Positions 1-10,147 of a stretch of DNA of 64,000 nucleotides are shown here, piece after piece (position 1 is the first letter of the stretch; every line of letters begins with the position of its first letter). A program made the position numbers and the translations under genes. This DNA is from Gammaproteobacteria bacterium (GTDB lineage Bacteria > Pseudomonadota > Gammaproteobacteria > Steroidobacterales > Foliamicaceae), in the NCBI GenBank assembly GCA_011523505.1, contig WTGP01000018.1, positions 121,777-185,776 of the forward strand, written 5' to 3'. Under the pieces are notes generated by a model that saw nothing but the letters and a program-made list of their open reading frames with translations, was not told where the DNA came from and did not search any database.

Positions 1-282
1 CTCGATGAAGTGCACCGCGCACTTTGGATTGCGATGCAGGTTCGTCTCGGTGTTCGATCCCTTGCGGCTGCAGACCAGGAATGAACGCTCCCTGATGACC
101 TCGAACGGAAGAGTGAGCTGATACGGACCGATATTGGTCGATCCATCTTCGCTGACGGTCGTGATCAACGAAAAGGACGACGGCCAGTACGAACTGGCCT
201 GGTACCAGTTGTCGCGCATGGGGCTGTCGACGAACTTCTCGTCGATCGTCTTCGGGCCGAATACGCGGTCCAGCAAACCCAT
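1..282 (-). CDS. Flavin reductase-like split-barrel protein (3' end cut by window edge)
   Basis: The first 94 residues of a protein that runs off the left edge. The pattern NIGPYQLTLPFEV, followed by a strand ending in LVCSRKGS and then NLHRNPKCAVHFIE, is typical of FMN-binding split-barrel (flavin reductase-like/flavoredoxin) proteins, which bind FMN non-covalently. The start is the ATG at 282; the frame is open to base 1. It is divergent from a second split-barrel protein starting at 409, with 126 bases between them, and the two N-terminal regions are alignable (WYQASSYWPSSFSLITTV against FWYSDYWIFPKLITIVTT), so they look like old paralogues. The partner and physiological reaction are unknown. 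Confidence 0.75.
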   Translation of the reverse strand, partial: MGLLDRVFGPKTIDEKFVDSPMRDNWYQASSYWPSSFSLITTVSEDGSTNIGPYQLTLPFEVIRERSFLVCSRKGSNTETNLHRNPKCAVHFIE

Positions 283-394
283 GGAATATGCCCGCCTGTC
301 GGATTCGATGTCGCGCCGGTCGGCCGCCCTGCCGATGCGACGCGGCGCGAGTCTAGCAGATCGAAAAATTACCCGCCGGATCAGGCATGGCGGC

Positions 395-400
395 TATACT
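395..400 (+). promoter_or_regulatory. Candidate -10 box of a leaderless promoter
   Basis: TATACT lies with its last base 8 bases before the ATG at 409. Transcription would start at or next to the start codon, and no Shine-Dalgarno sequence is visible. The -35 side is poor. Similar geometry is seen before rpsT and ispB. Confidence 0.4.
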
Positions 401-408
401 TCCGCGAC

Positions 409-1299
409 ATGGACGCACAAGCAAAGAAACTGCCCGAGAAGGAGGAAGTGCGGATCCGGCCGTTCTGGTATTCGGATTACTGGATCTTCCCCAAGCTCAT
501 CACCATCGTCACCACGCTGGACAAGCATGGCCGCGTGAACGCCGGCGCCTTTTCGCACATCATGCAGTACGACGTGATGCACAAGAAACCGCGCATACTG
601 CTGGGCGGCCGCAACACCGCCCACACCTTCATCAACATGAGGGACACCGGCGAGTTCGTCATCAACTGCCCGAAGTACGACACGCTGGAAGACATGATGG
701 AGACCGGCCGTTTCTATCCCGATGGCGCCAACGAACTGGATTACACCGGCTACACGATGATCCCGTCGCGCAAGGTGAAACCGCCGAGCATCGCCGAGTG
801 CCCGCAGATCATGGAATGCACGGTCGACAAGTTCTACGAACTCGACCGCACCCAGGCCCACGTGATCGGCAATATCGAAGCCATCGTGATGGACAAGGGC
901 CTGGCCGCCCTGCCCCGCGCCGAGCGCCTGCCGGCCATGAACCTGCCGGTGGGGCTGGGCGACGAGAAACGCAAGGACTACTTCCATACCTCCACGCGCG
1001 ACGTGGTCATGCACGTACTGGGCGATCCGCCGGACGTGTACGTGCCGCCCGTGGAGACGGAAGAAGCGGAGGAAACCGCGGAAGCGGACGCGATGGAGTG
1101 GGACGCCCAGGCGCTGGAAATGCTCGACGGGGTACCCAAGGCCCTGCAGAAGATGGTCAGGGGCCAGGTCGAAGGCGCCCTGCTCGACCGGGGCGAGAAA
1201 GCCGTGACCGGCGCGCTGTTCAAGGGACTGGCCCGCGAATTCGGCCTCAGCGAGGAACTGCTGGACAGATATCGCACCGATGCGGACACGACGGCTTAG
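409..1299 (+). CDS. Flavin reductase family protein with C-terminal PCP_red-like domain
   Basis: A 296-residue protein. Residues about 10-200 form a flavin-reductase-like FMN-binding split barrel (LITIVTTLDKHGRVNAGAFSH, then FVINCPKYDTLEDMM). A linker rich in Glu and Ala (about 205-228) leads to residues 229-275, beginning MEWDAQALEMLDGVPKALQK, which resemble the small PCP_red domain (PF08369) found at the C-terminus of the light-independent protochlorophyllide reductase B subunit and in some unrelated proteins. No other bacteriochlorophyll gene is in the window. It overlaps the next gene by 20 bases, so the two are probably co-translated. The substrate is unknown. The split-barrel call is firm; the C-terminal call is from pattern only. 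Confidence 0.8.
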   Translation: MDAQAKKLPEKEEVRIRPFWYSDYWIFPKLITIVTTLDKHGRVNAGAFSHIMQYDVMHKKPRILLGGRNTAHTFINMRDTGEFVINCPKYDTLEDMMETGRFYPDGANELDYTGYTMIPSRKVKPPSIAECPQIMECTVDKFYELDRTQAHVIGNIEAIVMDKGLAALPRAERLPAMNLPVGLGDEKRKDYFHTSTRDVVMHVLGDPPDVYVPPVETEEAEETAEADAMEWDAQALEMLDGVPKALQKMVRGQVEGALLDRGEKAVTGALFKGLAREFGLSEELLDRYRTDADTTA

Positions 1300-2275
1300 G
1301 TTCGACGAAAACGGCGAACCGGCCGACGTGGTGCGGCTGGAGGAGGTTGAACTCGGCGATCCGGGACCGGGCGAGGTCGTCGCCAGACTGGAAGCCAGCG
1401 CGATGCACATCGCCGACATCAAGCTGGTGCAGGGCATCGACGCGCTTCGCCGTCCCCTGCCCGTCACGCCGGGCTTCGAGGGCGTGGGAGAAGTTGTCGA
1501 GACCGGCGCCGATTCGGGCTACGAGGTCGGCGACCGCGTGTTTCTTCCGCTGGGCTGCGGCACGTTTTCCGAGTACGTGCGGGTCCACCGGAACGACATG
1601 GGCATGCGGCGCGCGCCGGCCGGCGATGCGGAACAGCTCGTGCTTTCGAACATCAACGGCGCAACCGCCTGGACCCTGCTGCAGGACTTCGTGGATCTCG
1701 AGCAGGGCGAGTGGGTGCTGCAGGACGCGGCCAATTCCAACGTCGGGCGGTATCTGATCGTCCTGGCGGCCAGGTGGGGCTATCGAACGGTCAATCTCGT
1801 GCGCCGGGAAGAAGTCGTTCAGGAACTCAAGGACCTGGGCGCCGATGCCGTGGTCCTCGACGGACCGGACCTGGCGGGGCGCATACGCGAAGCGACCGGC
1901 GGGGCCGATATTCGCCTCGGAATCGACGCCATCGCCGGCGACGGCGTGATGCGCATGGCCGATTGGTTGGCCGACGGTGGGCTGATCGTGAATTACGGCA
2001 CGCTGACCGACGAGCCCTGCCGGATCGATTTCTGGCAGATGTTCCTGCACGACATCCGCCTGTGCGGCATGTCGACGACGCGCTGTTTCGCGACCCGCAC
2101 CGAAGAGGAAATCGACGAGTTACAGAACGAGATCGCGCTCATGGCCTCCGACGGGCGCCTTAGCGCAAAGATTGCCGCCCGCTACACGCTGGATGAATGG
2201 CGCGAAGCCTTCGCCCACGCCGCGCGCACCGGCTCGGCCCGCGACGGCAAGATCATCGTCCTGCCCAACGCCTGA
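1280..2275 (+). CDS. MDR-family zinc-independent oxidoreductase (MECR/2-enoyl reductase-like)
   Basis: A 331-residue medium-chain dehydrogenase/reductase. The N-terminal GroES-like part (residues 1-120) has GFEGVGEVVETG and GDRVFLP. The nucleotide-binding part carries QDAANSNVG near residue 150, the variant seen in mitochondrial-type trans-2-enoyl-CoA/ACP reductases (NAANSxVG) in place of the usual AAAGGVG. No structural-zinc cysteine cluster is visible. It likely reduces an activated double bond with NADPH. The start ATG at 1280 lies inside the end of the upstream flavoprotein gene, suggesting a two-gene flavin/NADPH unit. It ends one base from the convergent qor-like gene. Confidence 0.85.
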   Translation: MRTRRLRFDENGEPADVVRLEEVELGDPGPGEVVARLEASAMHIADIKLVQGIDALRRPLPVTPGFEGVGEVVETGADSGYEVGDRVFLPLGCGTFSEYVRVHRNDMGMRRAPAGDAEQLVLSNINGATAWTLLQDFVDLEQGEWVLQDAANSNVGRYLIVLAARWGYRTVNLVRREEVVQELKDLGADAVVLDGPDLAGRIREATGGADIRLGIDAIAGDGVMRMADWLADGGLIVNYGTLTDEPCRIDFWQMFLHDIRLCGMSTTRCFATRTEEEIDELQNEIALMASDGRLSAKIAARYTLDEWREAFAHAARTGSARDGKIIVLPNA

Positions 2276-2276
2276 T

Positions 2277-3248
2277 TCAGGGCAGCAGAATCGTCGAGCC
2301 GGTGGTGCGCCGGCCCTCGGCGTCACGGTGCGCCTGGGCCACGTCCTGCAGGGGATAGCGCTGACCGATCTTTATCGAGAGTGCGCCCGATCCGACCTGC
2401 TCGAACAAGGTTGCGGCCGCGCCGCGCAGTTGCTCCTCGGTCGACACGAAATCGAACAGAATCGGCCGGGTTAGCTTCAATGAGCCGCGCCGCGCAAGGT
2501 CGATGGGCGCGATCGGCTCCACCAGGCCGGTTGCATTGCCGAAGGTCACCATCGTGCCGAGCGGACGCAGGCAGTCCAGCGACTGCATGAACGTGTCCTT
2601 CCCCAGGGAGTCGTACACCGCCGCCACGCCGCCGCCGCTCAGTTCCCGTACCTTGGCAACGAGGTCCGGATCGTCGGCCAGCACGACGTCGGCGCAACCT
2701 GCCCGGCGCGCCTCGTCCACCTTGCCGCTGCTGCCCACGATGCCGATGACGCGCGCTCCCAACAGCGCCGCCCACTGCGCGGCGATCTGCCCCACGCCCC
2801 CGGCGGCCGCGTACAGCAGCACGTCGTCGCCTTGCCGTACCGGATAACTGTGGTGCAGCAGGTACCAGCTCGTCAGCCCTTTCAGCATCATGGCGGCGGC
2901 CTGCTCGTAGCTGACGGAGTCCGGAAGAGGCACGGTACGGTCCGCGGGATAGATTCTTTCCTCCGAATAGGACCCTATCGGCGGCGTGCAATAAGCCACC
3001 CGGTCTCCCGGCGCGAACCCTTCGACACCTTCGCCTACCGCCAGCACCTCGCCCGCGCCTTCGGAGCCGAGTCCGCTCGGATATTCCAGCGGATAGACGC
3101 CTGTGCGGAAGTAGGTGTCAATGAAGTTGAAACCGATGGCCCGGTTACCGATAAGCAGTTCGCCTGGGCCGGGAGCGTCCACCTCGACGGCGCGCCACTC
3201 CATCACTTCCGGGCCGCCCGCCCGGTCTACCTGAATTGCATAGCTCAT
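2277..3248 (-). CDS. qor: NADPH:quinone reductase (QOR family)
   Basis: A 323-residue MDR protein, the usual length for quinone oxidoreductase. Visible motifs are NFIDTYFRTGVYP near residue 40, GSEGAGEVLAVGEGV near 63, the nucleotide-binding AAAGGVGQIAAQWA near 147-160 and a C-terminal GRRTTGSTILLP. It reduces quinones or quinone-like electrophiles with NADPH, and no zinc ligands are present. It is convergent with the MECR-like gene. Upstream (3249-3266) is a short inverted repeat, CCGGA/TCCGG at 3249-3253 and 3261-3265, too short to call a terminator. Confidence 0.9.
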   Translation of the reverse strand: MSYAIQVDRAGGPEVMEWRAVEVDAPGPGELLIGNRAIGFNFIDTYFRTGVYPLEYPSGLGSEGAGEVLAVGEGVEGFAPGDRVAYCTPPIGSYSEERIYPADRTVPLPDSVSYEQAAAMMLKGLTSWYLLHHSYPVRQGDDVLLYAAAGGVGQIAAQWAALLGARVIGIVGSSGKVDEARRAGCADVVLADDPDLVAKVRELSGGGVAAVYDSLGKDTFMQSLDCLRPLGTMVTFGNATGLVEPIAPIDLARRGSLKLTRPILFDFVSTEEQLRGAAATLFEQVGSGALSIKIGQRYPLQDVAQAHRDAEGRRTTGSTILLP

Positions 3249-3266
3249 CCGGAAATTTTATCCGGG

Positions 3267-5285
3267 CTAGCTTTCTTCAGGCGTGTACCAGATGGGCGAA
3301 CTCCAGGCGAGCTCCCGGATGACACCGGGCGCCGTGTTTTCGCACTCCGCCGGACGCGCTTCGGACGGCAGTTCCAGGCACTGGCGCGAGCTCCATCGCA
3401 GCGACGGCGTTTCCACCGCGCGCATGTAGTAGTAGCTCGGCTCATCCGGATCGAATTCCGTATCCTCGAACACGCCGCACAGCGCATCGTGTCCGGGGCC
3501 GCTCCAGACTCCCGTGTTCGGATTCATCGAACCCGAGGACTCGGCATCCCCCGCTACTTCAAACACCTTGTAGTGCGCCTGGTCCTTGTCGTCCACCCAG
3601 CCCTTGATCACCTGAAGGCGCAGCAGCGGCGCACTTTCGGGATCGCGCCCGGCCGCCACGATGAACCGAGGCGAAGAGCCCGTCGCGCCCGCAGGCAGAT
3701 CCTCTCCCATGGGCACGCCTTGCGCATACCCGGTTTTCGCCACGGACTTGCAGGCGTCTTCGGAATACTCCCACCCGCCGAAGAAACGCGGCCGGATGCG
3801 GGGGCCGGTCGTTCCGAAGACCTCGCGCCGCTGGAGCGCCTCGAACAGCGCGTCGCGAGAGTTCTCCACCGCCCACACGCCCGCCAGGCCGCCCGGGTTG
3901 GTGTAGAGCCCGATGGGATGCACCGGACTCGGCGTGAGGCGCTCGACGAGGTCGGTTTCGGACACGTTATGGCCACGCCAGCCGCTTTCCTGAACGGCGC
4001 CGGGCGTGGACAAGTGCGTGTCCGTCGAGCCGATCACGCCGAACTTGTAGGGATTGGCGCCTAGCCGGCGACCGGTTTGCAGGCCGGTCAGGAGAATGCC
4101 GCGGTAATAGTCGTTCCTGGATACGCATCCGGCGTTCAGGCTGGCGCCCACCCCCGTCTCGCCTTCCCCGCAGAACGGCGGAGGGTTGCCCTCCGCCGGC
4201 AAGCCGCGGTAGTACCGGCGCAGTTCCTCCATGTCGCACAGCTCGTCCGGCCCGCCCAGGATGCCGGGAAGGCCGTTGAAGCACTCGGCGCTGCCCTTGT
4301 GCTGAAAGATCTCCACGATCGGCTCCAGCACGTTGCGCTGCCGTGCCGCAACGGTTGCGCCCTGGCCGGGCTCCGGTTCATCGACGGCGGAAGTGAACAG
4401 GGTGCCGGAACTCAGATTGGAGCTGTGCGGTATGGACAGCACATCGCATCCCGTTGCTCCCTCGAGGCACTCCGCGGCAAGCAGATCGAACAGGTCGCTG
4501 TCGGACGGCGCCTCGAACGTGGTAATCGGCAACTCCGGCACCCGGTCGTTGCGGAAGATCACATTGCGATGGTAGGAGTTGTTGTCGCGCGTGGCGCTGT
4601 GCTCGTAGGCCACGAAGGTCGTGAAGCCGCAGCTCGAGGAGCGGTCGTAGGCCGCTTCCGCCATCTCACGGGTGCGCTCCCAGTAGGTCCGAGCGGCTTC
4701 AATGCAACGGGCGCCGTCCTCGCCGCAGATGTCCGCGCTGCGAGCCGGAACGTCTCTCGACAGACCCCGCACCAGAATCAGGATCGCGGTGGGACCGCCG
4801 TTGCGAAAGGCCCGGCAGCTTCGACTGCCGTAGGCCTCGCTGTTGGGGTCCGCGCACAGCGCCAGTTCGCCGAAAAACTCCGCGTGGTCGGTGACGGCGG
4901 CAAAGTCCAGTGCGGGACCGATCTTGCGCACCGCCACCGGTTCCCCGCCCTCCTGATAGGGAGGCAGCAAAATTTCCTCGCCGCGCGCGTAGCGGTAGGC
5001 GTCGGCCGGCACCGTGGTCACGCCCAGGGGCCGGGCGTCGTACGAGTAGGACGTGTGCACGTGCAGATCGCCGAAATAGGCGTTGCGGTAGGGGTTTCGA
5101 TTCGCGCAGGCTTCGCGCTCTTCCGTATAACGCACAAGGCCCCCGGGCGGCATGGCGGCCGTCTGCCGCGACGCTTCCGGAACGCTTGCGCTGTCGGGCG
5201 AAGGAATTGCGGCGCAACCGCAGGACAGCGCGGCCCAGACGACCGCGCCCGGAATCTTCGCAAATACGGATTTCCTGATGAGCAT
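3267..5285 (-). CDS. DUF3604 domain lipoprotein
   Basis: A 672-residue protein with a lipoprotein-type signal: basic start, hydrophobic stretch and an ALSC lipobox ending at Cys22. The mature part matches DUF3604, a family related to PHP-type metal hydrolases: FGDLHVHTSYSYDA (residues 71-84), VTDHAEF (131-137), a later SIPHSSN and GSTDTH. The HxH, DH and H motifs suggest a metal centre, but no activity is established for the family to my knowledge. It probably sits in the outer membrane or periplasm. The ATG is one base after the stop of the MFS gene upstream, so the two form an operon; the permease may carry the product or substrate of this enzyme. Confidence 0.85.
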   Translation of the reverse strand: MLIRKSVFAKIPGAVVWAALSCGCAAIPSPDSASVPEASRQTAAMPPGGLVRYTEEREACANRNPYRNAYFGDLHVHTSYSYDARPLGVTTVPADAYRYARGEEILLPPYQEGGEPVAVRKIGPALDFAAVTDHAEFFGELALCADPNSEAYGSRSCRAFRNGGPTAILILVRGLSRDVPARSADICGEDGARCIEAARTYWERTREMAEAAYDRSSSCGFTTFVAYEHSATRDNNSYHRNVIFRNDRVPELPITTFEAPSDSDLFDLLAAECLEGATGCDVLSIPHSSNLSSGTLFTSAVDEPEPGQGATVAARQRNVLEPIVEIFQHKGSAECFNGLPGILGGPDELCDMEELRRYYRGLPAEGNPPPFCGEGETGVGASLNAGCVSRNDYYRGILLTGLQTGRRLGANPYKFGVIGSTDTHLSTPGAVQESGWRGHNVSETDLVERLTPSPVHPIGLYTNPGGLAGVWAVENSRDALFEALQRREVFGTTGPRIRPRFFGGWEYSEDACKSVAKTGYAQGVPMGEDLPAGATGSSPRFIVAAGRDPESAPLLRLQVIKGWVDDKDQAHYKVFEVAGDAESSGSMNPNTGVWSGPGHDALCGVFEDTEFDPDEPSYYYMRAVETPSLRWSSRQCLELPSEARPAECENTAPGVIRELAWSSPIWYTPEES

Positions 5286-5286
5286 G

Positions 5287-6438
5287 TCAGCCTGCCACCA
5301 CGCTTTCGCGGTCCGGCCGGGCCCAGATGATCGCAGCCATCGCGAGCATGATCGCAGGCATGGAAGCGTACAGCACCGCGTCCCAACCCAGAAGCTGCAT
5401 CACCGCCCCGGCGCTCAGGGATCCCACCGCCGCGCATCCCAACACGATGAAGTCATTGAGGCCCTGGACGCGAAAACGTTCCGCCGGCCGATAGGAGCGC
5501 GCCAGCAGCGCCGTTCCGCCCACATACAGGAAGTTCCAGCCGAAACCCAGCGCCACCATGGCCAGGCCGTAGTGCATTACCTCCCGGCCCGCCAGCCCCG
5601 CAGCCAGCGTCGCGCCCAGAAGAACCGCGCCGGCCATCATGATGCGCCCGGCCCCGAACCGCGTGATCAGGCCGCCGGCAACGAGGGACGGCGCGTACAT
5701 CGCCAGCACGTGCGCCTGGATGACCGCCGCAGTCGTGGCCAGGGAGTGCCCGTCAACGACGTGCATGGCCAGCGGGGCCGCCGTCATCATGAAAGCCATT
5801 ACGCCCTGCCCCATCGCCGCGCCTACCACGGCCACAATGAACAGCCGGCTCCGGGTAATGGTCCTTAGCGGACGGACATCGCCGCCGGATTCCTCCCGCT
5901 CTTTCGTTGACGCCGGGCGCAGCGCCAGGAGGACGGCGCCAGCCAGCACGTAGCAAGCCGCCATCGCGGCGAAACTGCCGCCGAACTGCGCGCCGGCAAT
6001 CCAGTACTCGCCCCGCGCCACCAGGCCGGGACCCACGATCGCGCCGGCCATGGAGCCCGTCAACACCACCGCGACCGCCGTGGGCGCCGCAGCGGCCCTG
6101 ACGCTCTCGGTGGCGGCGAACCGGTACTGCTGCGAGAAGGCCGTGGCGCAGCCTATGAGCATCGAGCCCAGGCAGAACAGGGCGAAGCTGCCCACCGCGG
6201 TGGCGGCCCAGGCGCACCCTGCTCCGGCGGCGCCGAGGGCCGCGCCCAGGGCAAAGCCCCGGGGCCGCCCGATGCGAGACATGATCGAAGCGGCGACAAT
6301 GGTCGAAAGCGCCGTGGCGACGATCAGCATCGACAGCGGCAACGTGGCCAGCGCCGGGTTCCCCGCCAGCCCGCGGCCCAGTATCCCGCCTACCGTGACG
6401 ATCGCGACCGTGCCGGTAACGGACGCGGCCTGCGCCAC
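5287..6438 (-). CDS. MFS transporter
   Basis: At least 383 residues with about eleven hydrophobic segments and MFS loop motifs such as SRIGRPRGFALG after the second segment. The GTG at 6438 would cut into the first helix: the same frame continues upstream through NILILLVAQAASVTG to a stop just before 6490 without an ATG. The true start is probably a rare codon (CTG or ATT) at about 6465-6483. It is translationally close to the DUF3604 gene (one base apart). The substrate is unknown. Inner-membrane location. Confidence 0.85.
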   Translation of the reverse strand: MAQAASVTGTVAIVTVGGILGRGLAGNPALATLPLSMLIVATALSTIVAASIMSRIGRPRGFALGAALGAAGAGCAWAATAVGSFALFCLGSMLIGCATAFSQQYRFAATESVRAAAAPTAVAVVLTGSMAGAIVGPGLVARGEYWIAGAQFGGSFAAMAACYVLAGAVLLALRPASTKEREESGGDVRPLRTITRSRLFIVAVVGAAMGQGVMAFMMTAAPLAMHVVDGHSLATTAAVIQAHVLAMYAPSLVAGGLITRFGAGRIMMAGAVLLGATLAAGLAGREVMHYGLAMVALGFGWNFLYVGGTALLARSYRPAERFRVQGLNDFIVLGCAAVGSLSAGAVMQLLGWDAVLYASMPAIMLAMAAIIWARPDRESVVAG

Positions 6439-6576
6439 GAGCAGGATCAGAATGTTGCGGCTTAGCAGGTCGGAAAGAATGGCCGGCCCCGGCGATTGCT
6501 AAGGCCGCACAATAGCAGCCCGCCAATCCCACGCGCAATCACAAACCAACAGACGCACAGGCGGGGGCGCTTCGGC

Positions 6577-6582
6577 TACAAT
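6577..6582 (+). promoter_or_regulatory. Candidate -10 box of rpsT, leaderless geometry
   Basis: TACAAT ends 8 bases before the rpsT ATG at 6591. The -35 position with a 17-base spacer reads CGCACA, a weak match. No Shine-Dalgarno sequence is visible before the ATG, so the mRNA may begin at or next to it. Confidence 0.45.
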
Positions 6583-6590
6583 GCGCGCCC

Positions 6591-6860
6591 ATGGCGAATT
6601 CAGCACAAGCCGCAAAGCGCGCCCGCCAGGCCGTCGGCCGCCGCGCGCGCAACATGTCGGCGCGCTCCAAGCTGCGCACCGCCATCTCCAGAACCGTGCG
6701 CGCCCTCGACTCCGGCGACGCCGAAAAGGCCGCGGCCGCCTACGAGCAAGCCAGACCTGTCATCGATTCGATGGTCGGCAAGGGCATCATCCACGCCAAC
6801 AAGGCCGCCCGCCACAAGAGCCGCCTCAGCAAACGCCTGCGAGCCCTCAAGGAAGGATAA
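6591..6860 (+). CDS. rpsT: 30S ribosomal protein S20
   Basis: 89 residues, the usual S20 length. The N-terminus MANSAQAAKRARQ, the basic RRARNMSARSKLRT segment and the C-terminal KGIIHANKAARHKSRLSKRL are all characteristic. It binds 16S rRNA early in small-subunit assembly. Transcribed alone or with the following dehydrogenase, whose start is 35 bases downstream. Confidence 0.98.
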   Translation: MANSAQAAKRARQAVGRRARNMSARSKLRTAISRTVRALDSGDAEKAAAAYEQARPVIDSMVGKGIIHANKAARHKSRLSKRLRALKEG

Positions 6861-6895
6861 GCCCTTTCTCCGAGCGCGCCACGAGAGCCGTGCGC

Positions 6896-7954
6896 ATGGA
6901 CGATCTCTTTAATCATGCGGATTTTCGACACGAATCCGTGCATTTCTTTCGTGATCGCCCAAGCGGGCTCAAAGCGATAATCGCCATCCACAACACACGC
7001 CTCGGCCCCGCAATCGGAGGCTGCCGAATGCGGCCCTACAAAACTACGTCGGCAGCACTCAGCGATGTATTACGCCTGTCGCAAAGCATGACATACAAGT
7101 GCGCCGTAGGAGGTATCCCTTTCGGCGGCGGGAAGGCCATCGTGGTTGCAGATCCCGCAAGGGACAAGACCACCGAATTGCTGCACGCTTTCGGCGATGC
7201 CGTCGAATCGCTCAATGGCCGATACATCACCTCGTTCGACATGGGAACGACGATGGATGATGTTCGCACGATCGGCGAGGTCACTGCGCATGTCGGCGGA
7301 ATCGACGCAGCCAGCGGTAATGCGTCCGCGTCGACCGCTCAAGGCCTGCTGGCATGCATCAAGGCCAGTATCCGTTACCTGCAGGGCGCCGGGAAATCCC
7401 TGCACGGCACTCGGGTCGCCATTCAGGGCGTGGGGAACGTTGGCGGCCGTCTGGCCCGGCTGCTTGCGGCTCAGGGCGCCAGGCTTGTTCTCGCGGATGT
7501 CGATAGGCAACTCGCAGGCCGCATGGCCGAGGAGTTGGGCGCCGAGCTTGCGGGCAGCGAGGAGATCCTGGCGGCGGACGTGGACGTTTTCTCTCCCTGC
7601 GCGCTGGGCGGAATCCTGGATGAAACGTCCATAACCCGGATTCGCGCGCCAATCATTGCCGGAGGGGCCAACAATCAGTTGGCGTCCCCAAGCGTCGGAA
7701 AAAAACTGAAGGACCGTGGCGTCTTGTACGCGCCGGATTATCTGGCAAACGCCGGTGGCATTATCGATCTGCACTACCAGCTGAACAGGGCGCCAAGAGA
7801 GAACCTCCAAGCCCACTTGCATGGACTTGGTGACATCCTGCGCCGCGTATACGAACGCTCAGACGAAACAGGACTCTCCACTAACGCCGTTGCCGACGAA
7901 ATCGCCGAAGAAGTTGTTCGTCGCGGGAGTATAGACTCGGCGATTGCAAGCTAG
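6896..7954 (+). CDS. Leu/Glu/Phe/Val-type amino-acid dehydrogenase
   Basis: 352 residues from the ATG at 6896 (a GTG two codons earlier is possible), the length of leucine dehydrogenases. The catalytic pair is visible as MTYK at Lys68 and PFGGGK at Lys80, the same spacing as in leucine dehydrogenase. The Rossmann fingerprint GVGNVGG is at residues 178-184 and LANAGG lies near the C-terminus. It oxidatively deaminates a branched or aromatic amino acid to the keto acid with NAD+. The reading frame stays open upstream across rpsT, but that extension is a shadow of the ribosomal gene. It ends 9 bases from the convergent YbjQ-like gene. Confidence 0.92.
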   Translation: MDDLFNHADFRHESVHFFRDRPSGLKAIIAIHNTRLGPAIGGCRMRPYKTTSAALSDVLRLSQSMTYKCAVGGIPFGGGKAIVVADPARDKTTELLHAFGDAVESLNGRYITSFDMGTTMDDVRTIGEVTAHVGGIDAASGNASASTAQGLLACIKASIRYLQGAGKSLHGTRVAIQGVGNVGGRLARLLAAQGARLVLADVDRQLAGRMAEELGAELAGSEEILAADVDVFSPCALGGILDETSITRIRAPIIAGGANNQLASPSVGKKLKDRGVLYAPDYLANAGGIIDLHYQLNRAPRENLQAHLHGLGDILRRVYERSDETGLSTNAVADEIAEEVVRRGSIDSAIAS

Positions 7955-7963
7955 CACAACCTC

Positions 7964-9669
<1,706 letters not shown>

Positions 9670-9672
9670 AGA

Positions 9673-10083
9673 TCAACTCTCCTCGCCCGACTTGTCCGCC
9701 GCGGCTTTCTTTGCCGGGGCCTTCTTCGCCGGGGCCCTCTTTGCCGGAGCCTTCTTCGCGGGCGCCTTCGGCAGATCGATGCCGGCAATCTCCACGGTCG
9801 TGAATTGCTGGCGATGCCCCAGCGTGCGGCGGTAGTCCTTGCGCCGCTTGAACTTGATCACTTCGATCTTTTTCGCCCGGCCGTGTTCGCACACGGTGGC
9901 CCGAACCTGGCCTACCGGCTTGCCCGAAGTCCCGATGCGCGTCTCCGAACTTTCCTGCCCACCAATCAGCATGGCGTCGAAACTCAATTCATCGCCGACC
10001 TCGGCGCTGAGGCGCTCGACGCGCACCCGCTGACCTTCGGATACGCAATACTGCTTGCCGCCGGTGCTGATCACCGCAAACAT
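9673..10083 (-). CDS. rplU: 50S ribosomal protein L21 with Lys/Ala/Pro tail
   Basis: 136 residues; ordinary L21 is about 103. The core is clear ([18 protein letters not shown] at the start, [15 protein letters not shown] near residue 80). After residue about 103 comes a tail of APAKK-type repeats ending in ADKSGEES. Such basic tails occur on ribosomal proteins of several bacteria and probably add rRNA contacts. First gene of the rplU-rpmA-obgE operon. The Shine-Dalgarno GGAG lies 9 bases before the ATG. Confidence 0.97.
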   Translation of the reverse strand: MFAVISTGGKQYCVSEGQRVRVERLSAEVGDELSFDAMLIGGQESSETRIGTSGKPVGQVRATVCEHGRAKKIEVIKFKRRKDYRRTLGHRQQFTTVEIAGIDLPKAPAKKAPAKRAPAKKAPAKKAAADKSGEES

Positions 10084-10118
10084 CTGGACTCTCCGGGAAC
10101 CTTACTGGCCGGGGCGCG

Positions 10119-10147
10119 ATTATATCCGCATCAGGCGACGGTGGCAG
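10119..10147 (-). promoter_or_regulatory. rplU sigma-70 promoter
   Basis: On the minus strand a perfect TATAAT (10124-10119) is preceded after 17 bases by CTGCCA (10147-10142), four of six matches to the -35 consensus. It lies partly in the 3' end of tcuB, so the ribosomal operon has its own promoter at the right edge of the housekeeping block. The leader is about 30 bases. Confidence 0.7.

Noticed and set aside
387-1757. A long open frame (over 450 codons) across the flavin reductase and MDR genes
   Set aside because: Arg/Pro/His-rich translation without any domain pattern, and it shadows two clear genes in another frame.
6581-6895. Upstream extension of the amino-acid dehydrogenase across rpsT
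   Set aside because: The region codes for S20 in another frame; the dehydrogenase fold begins at the ATG at 6896.
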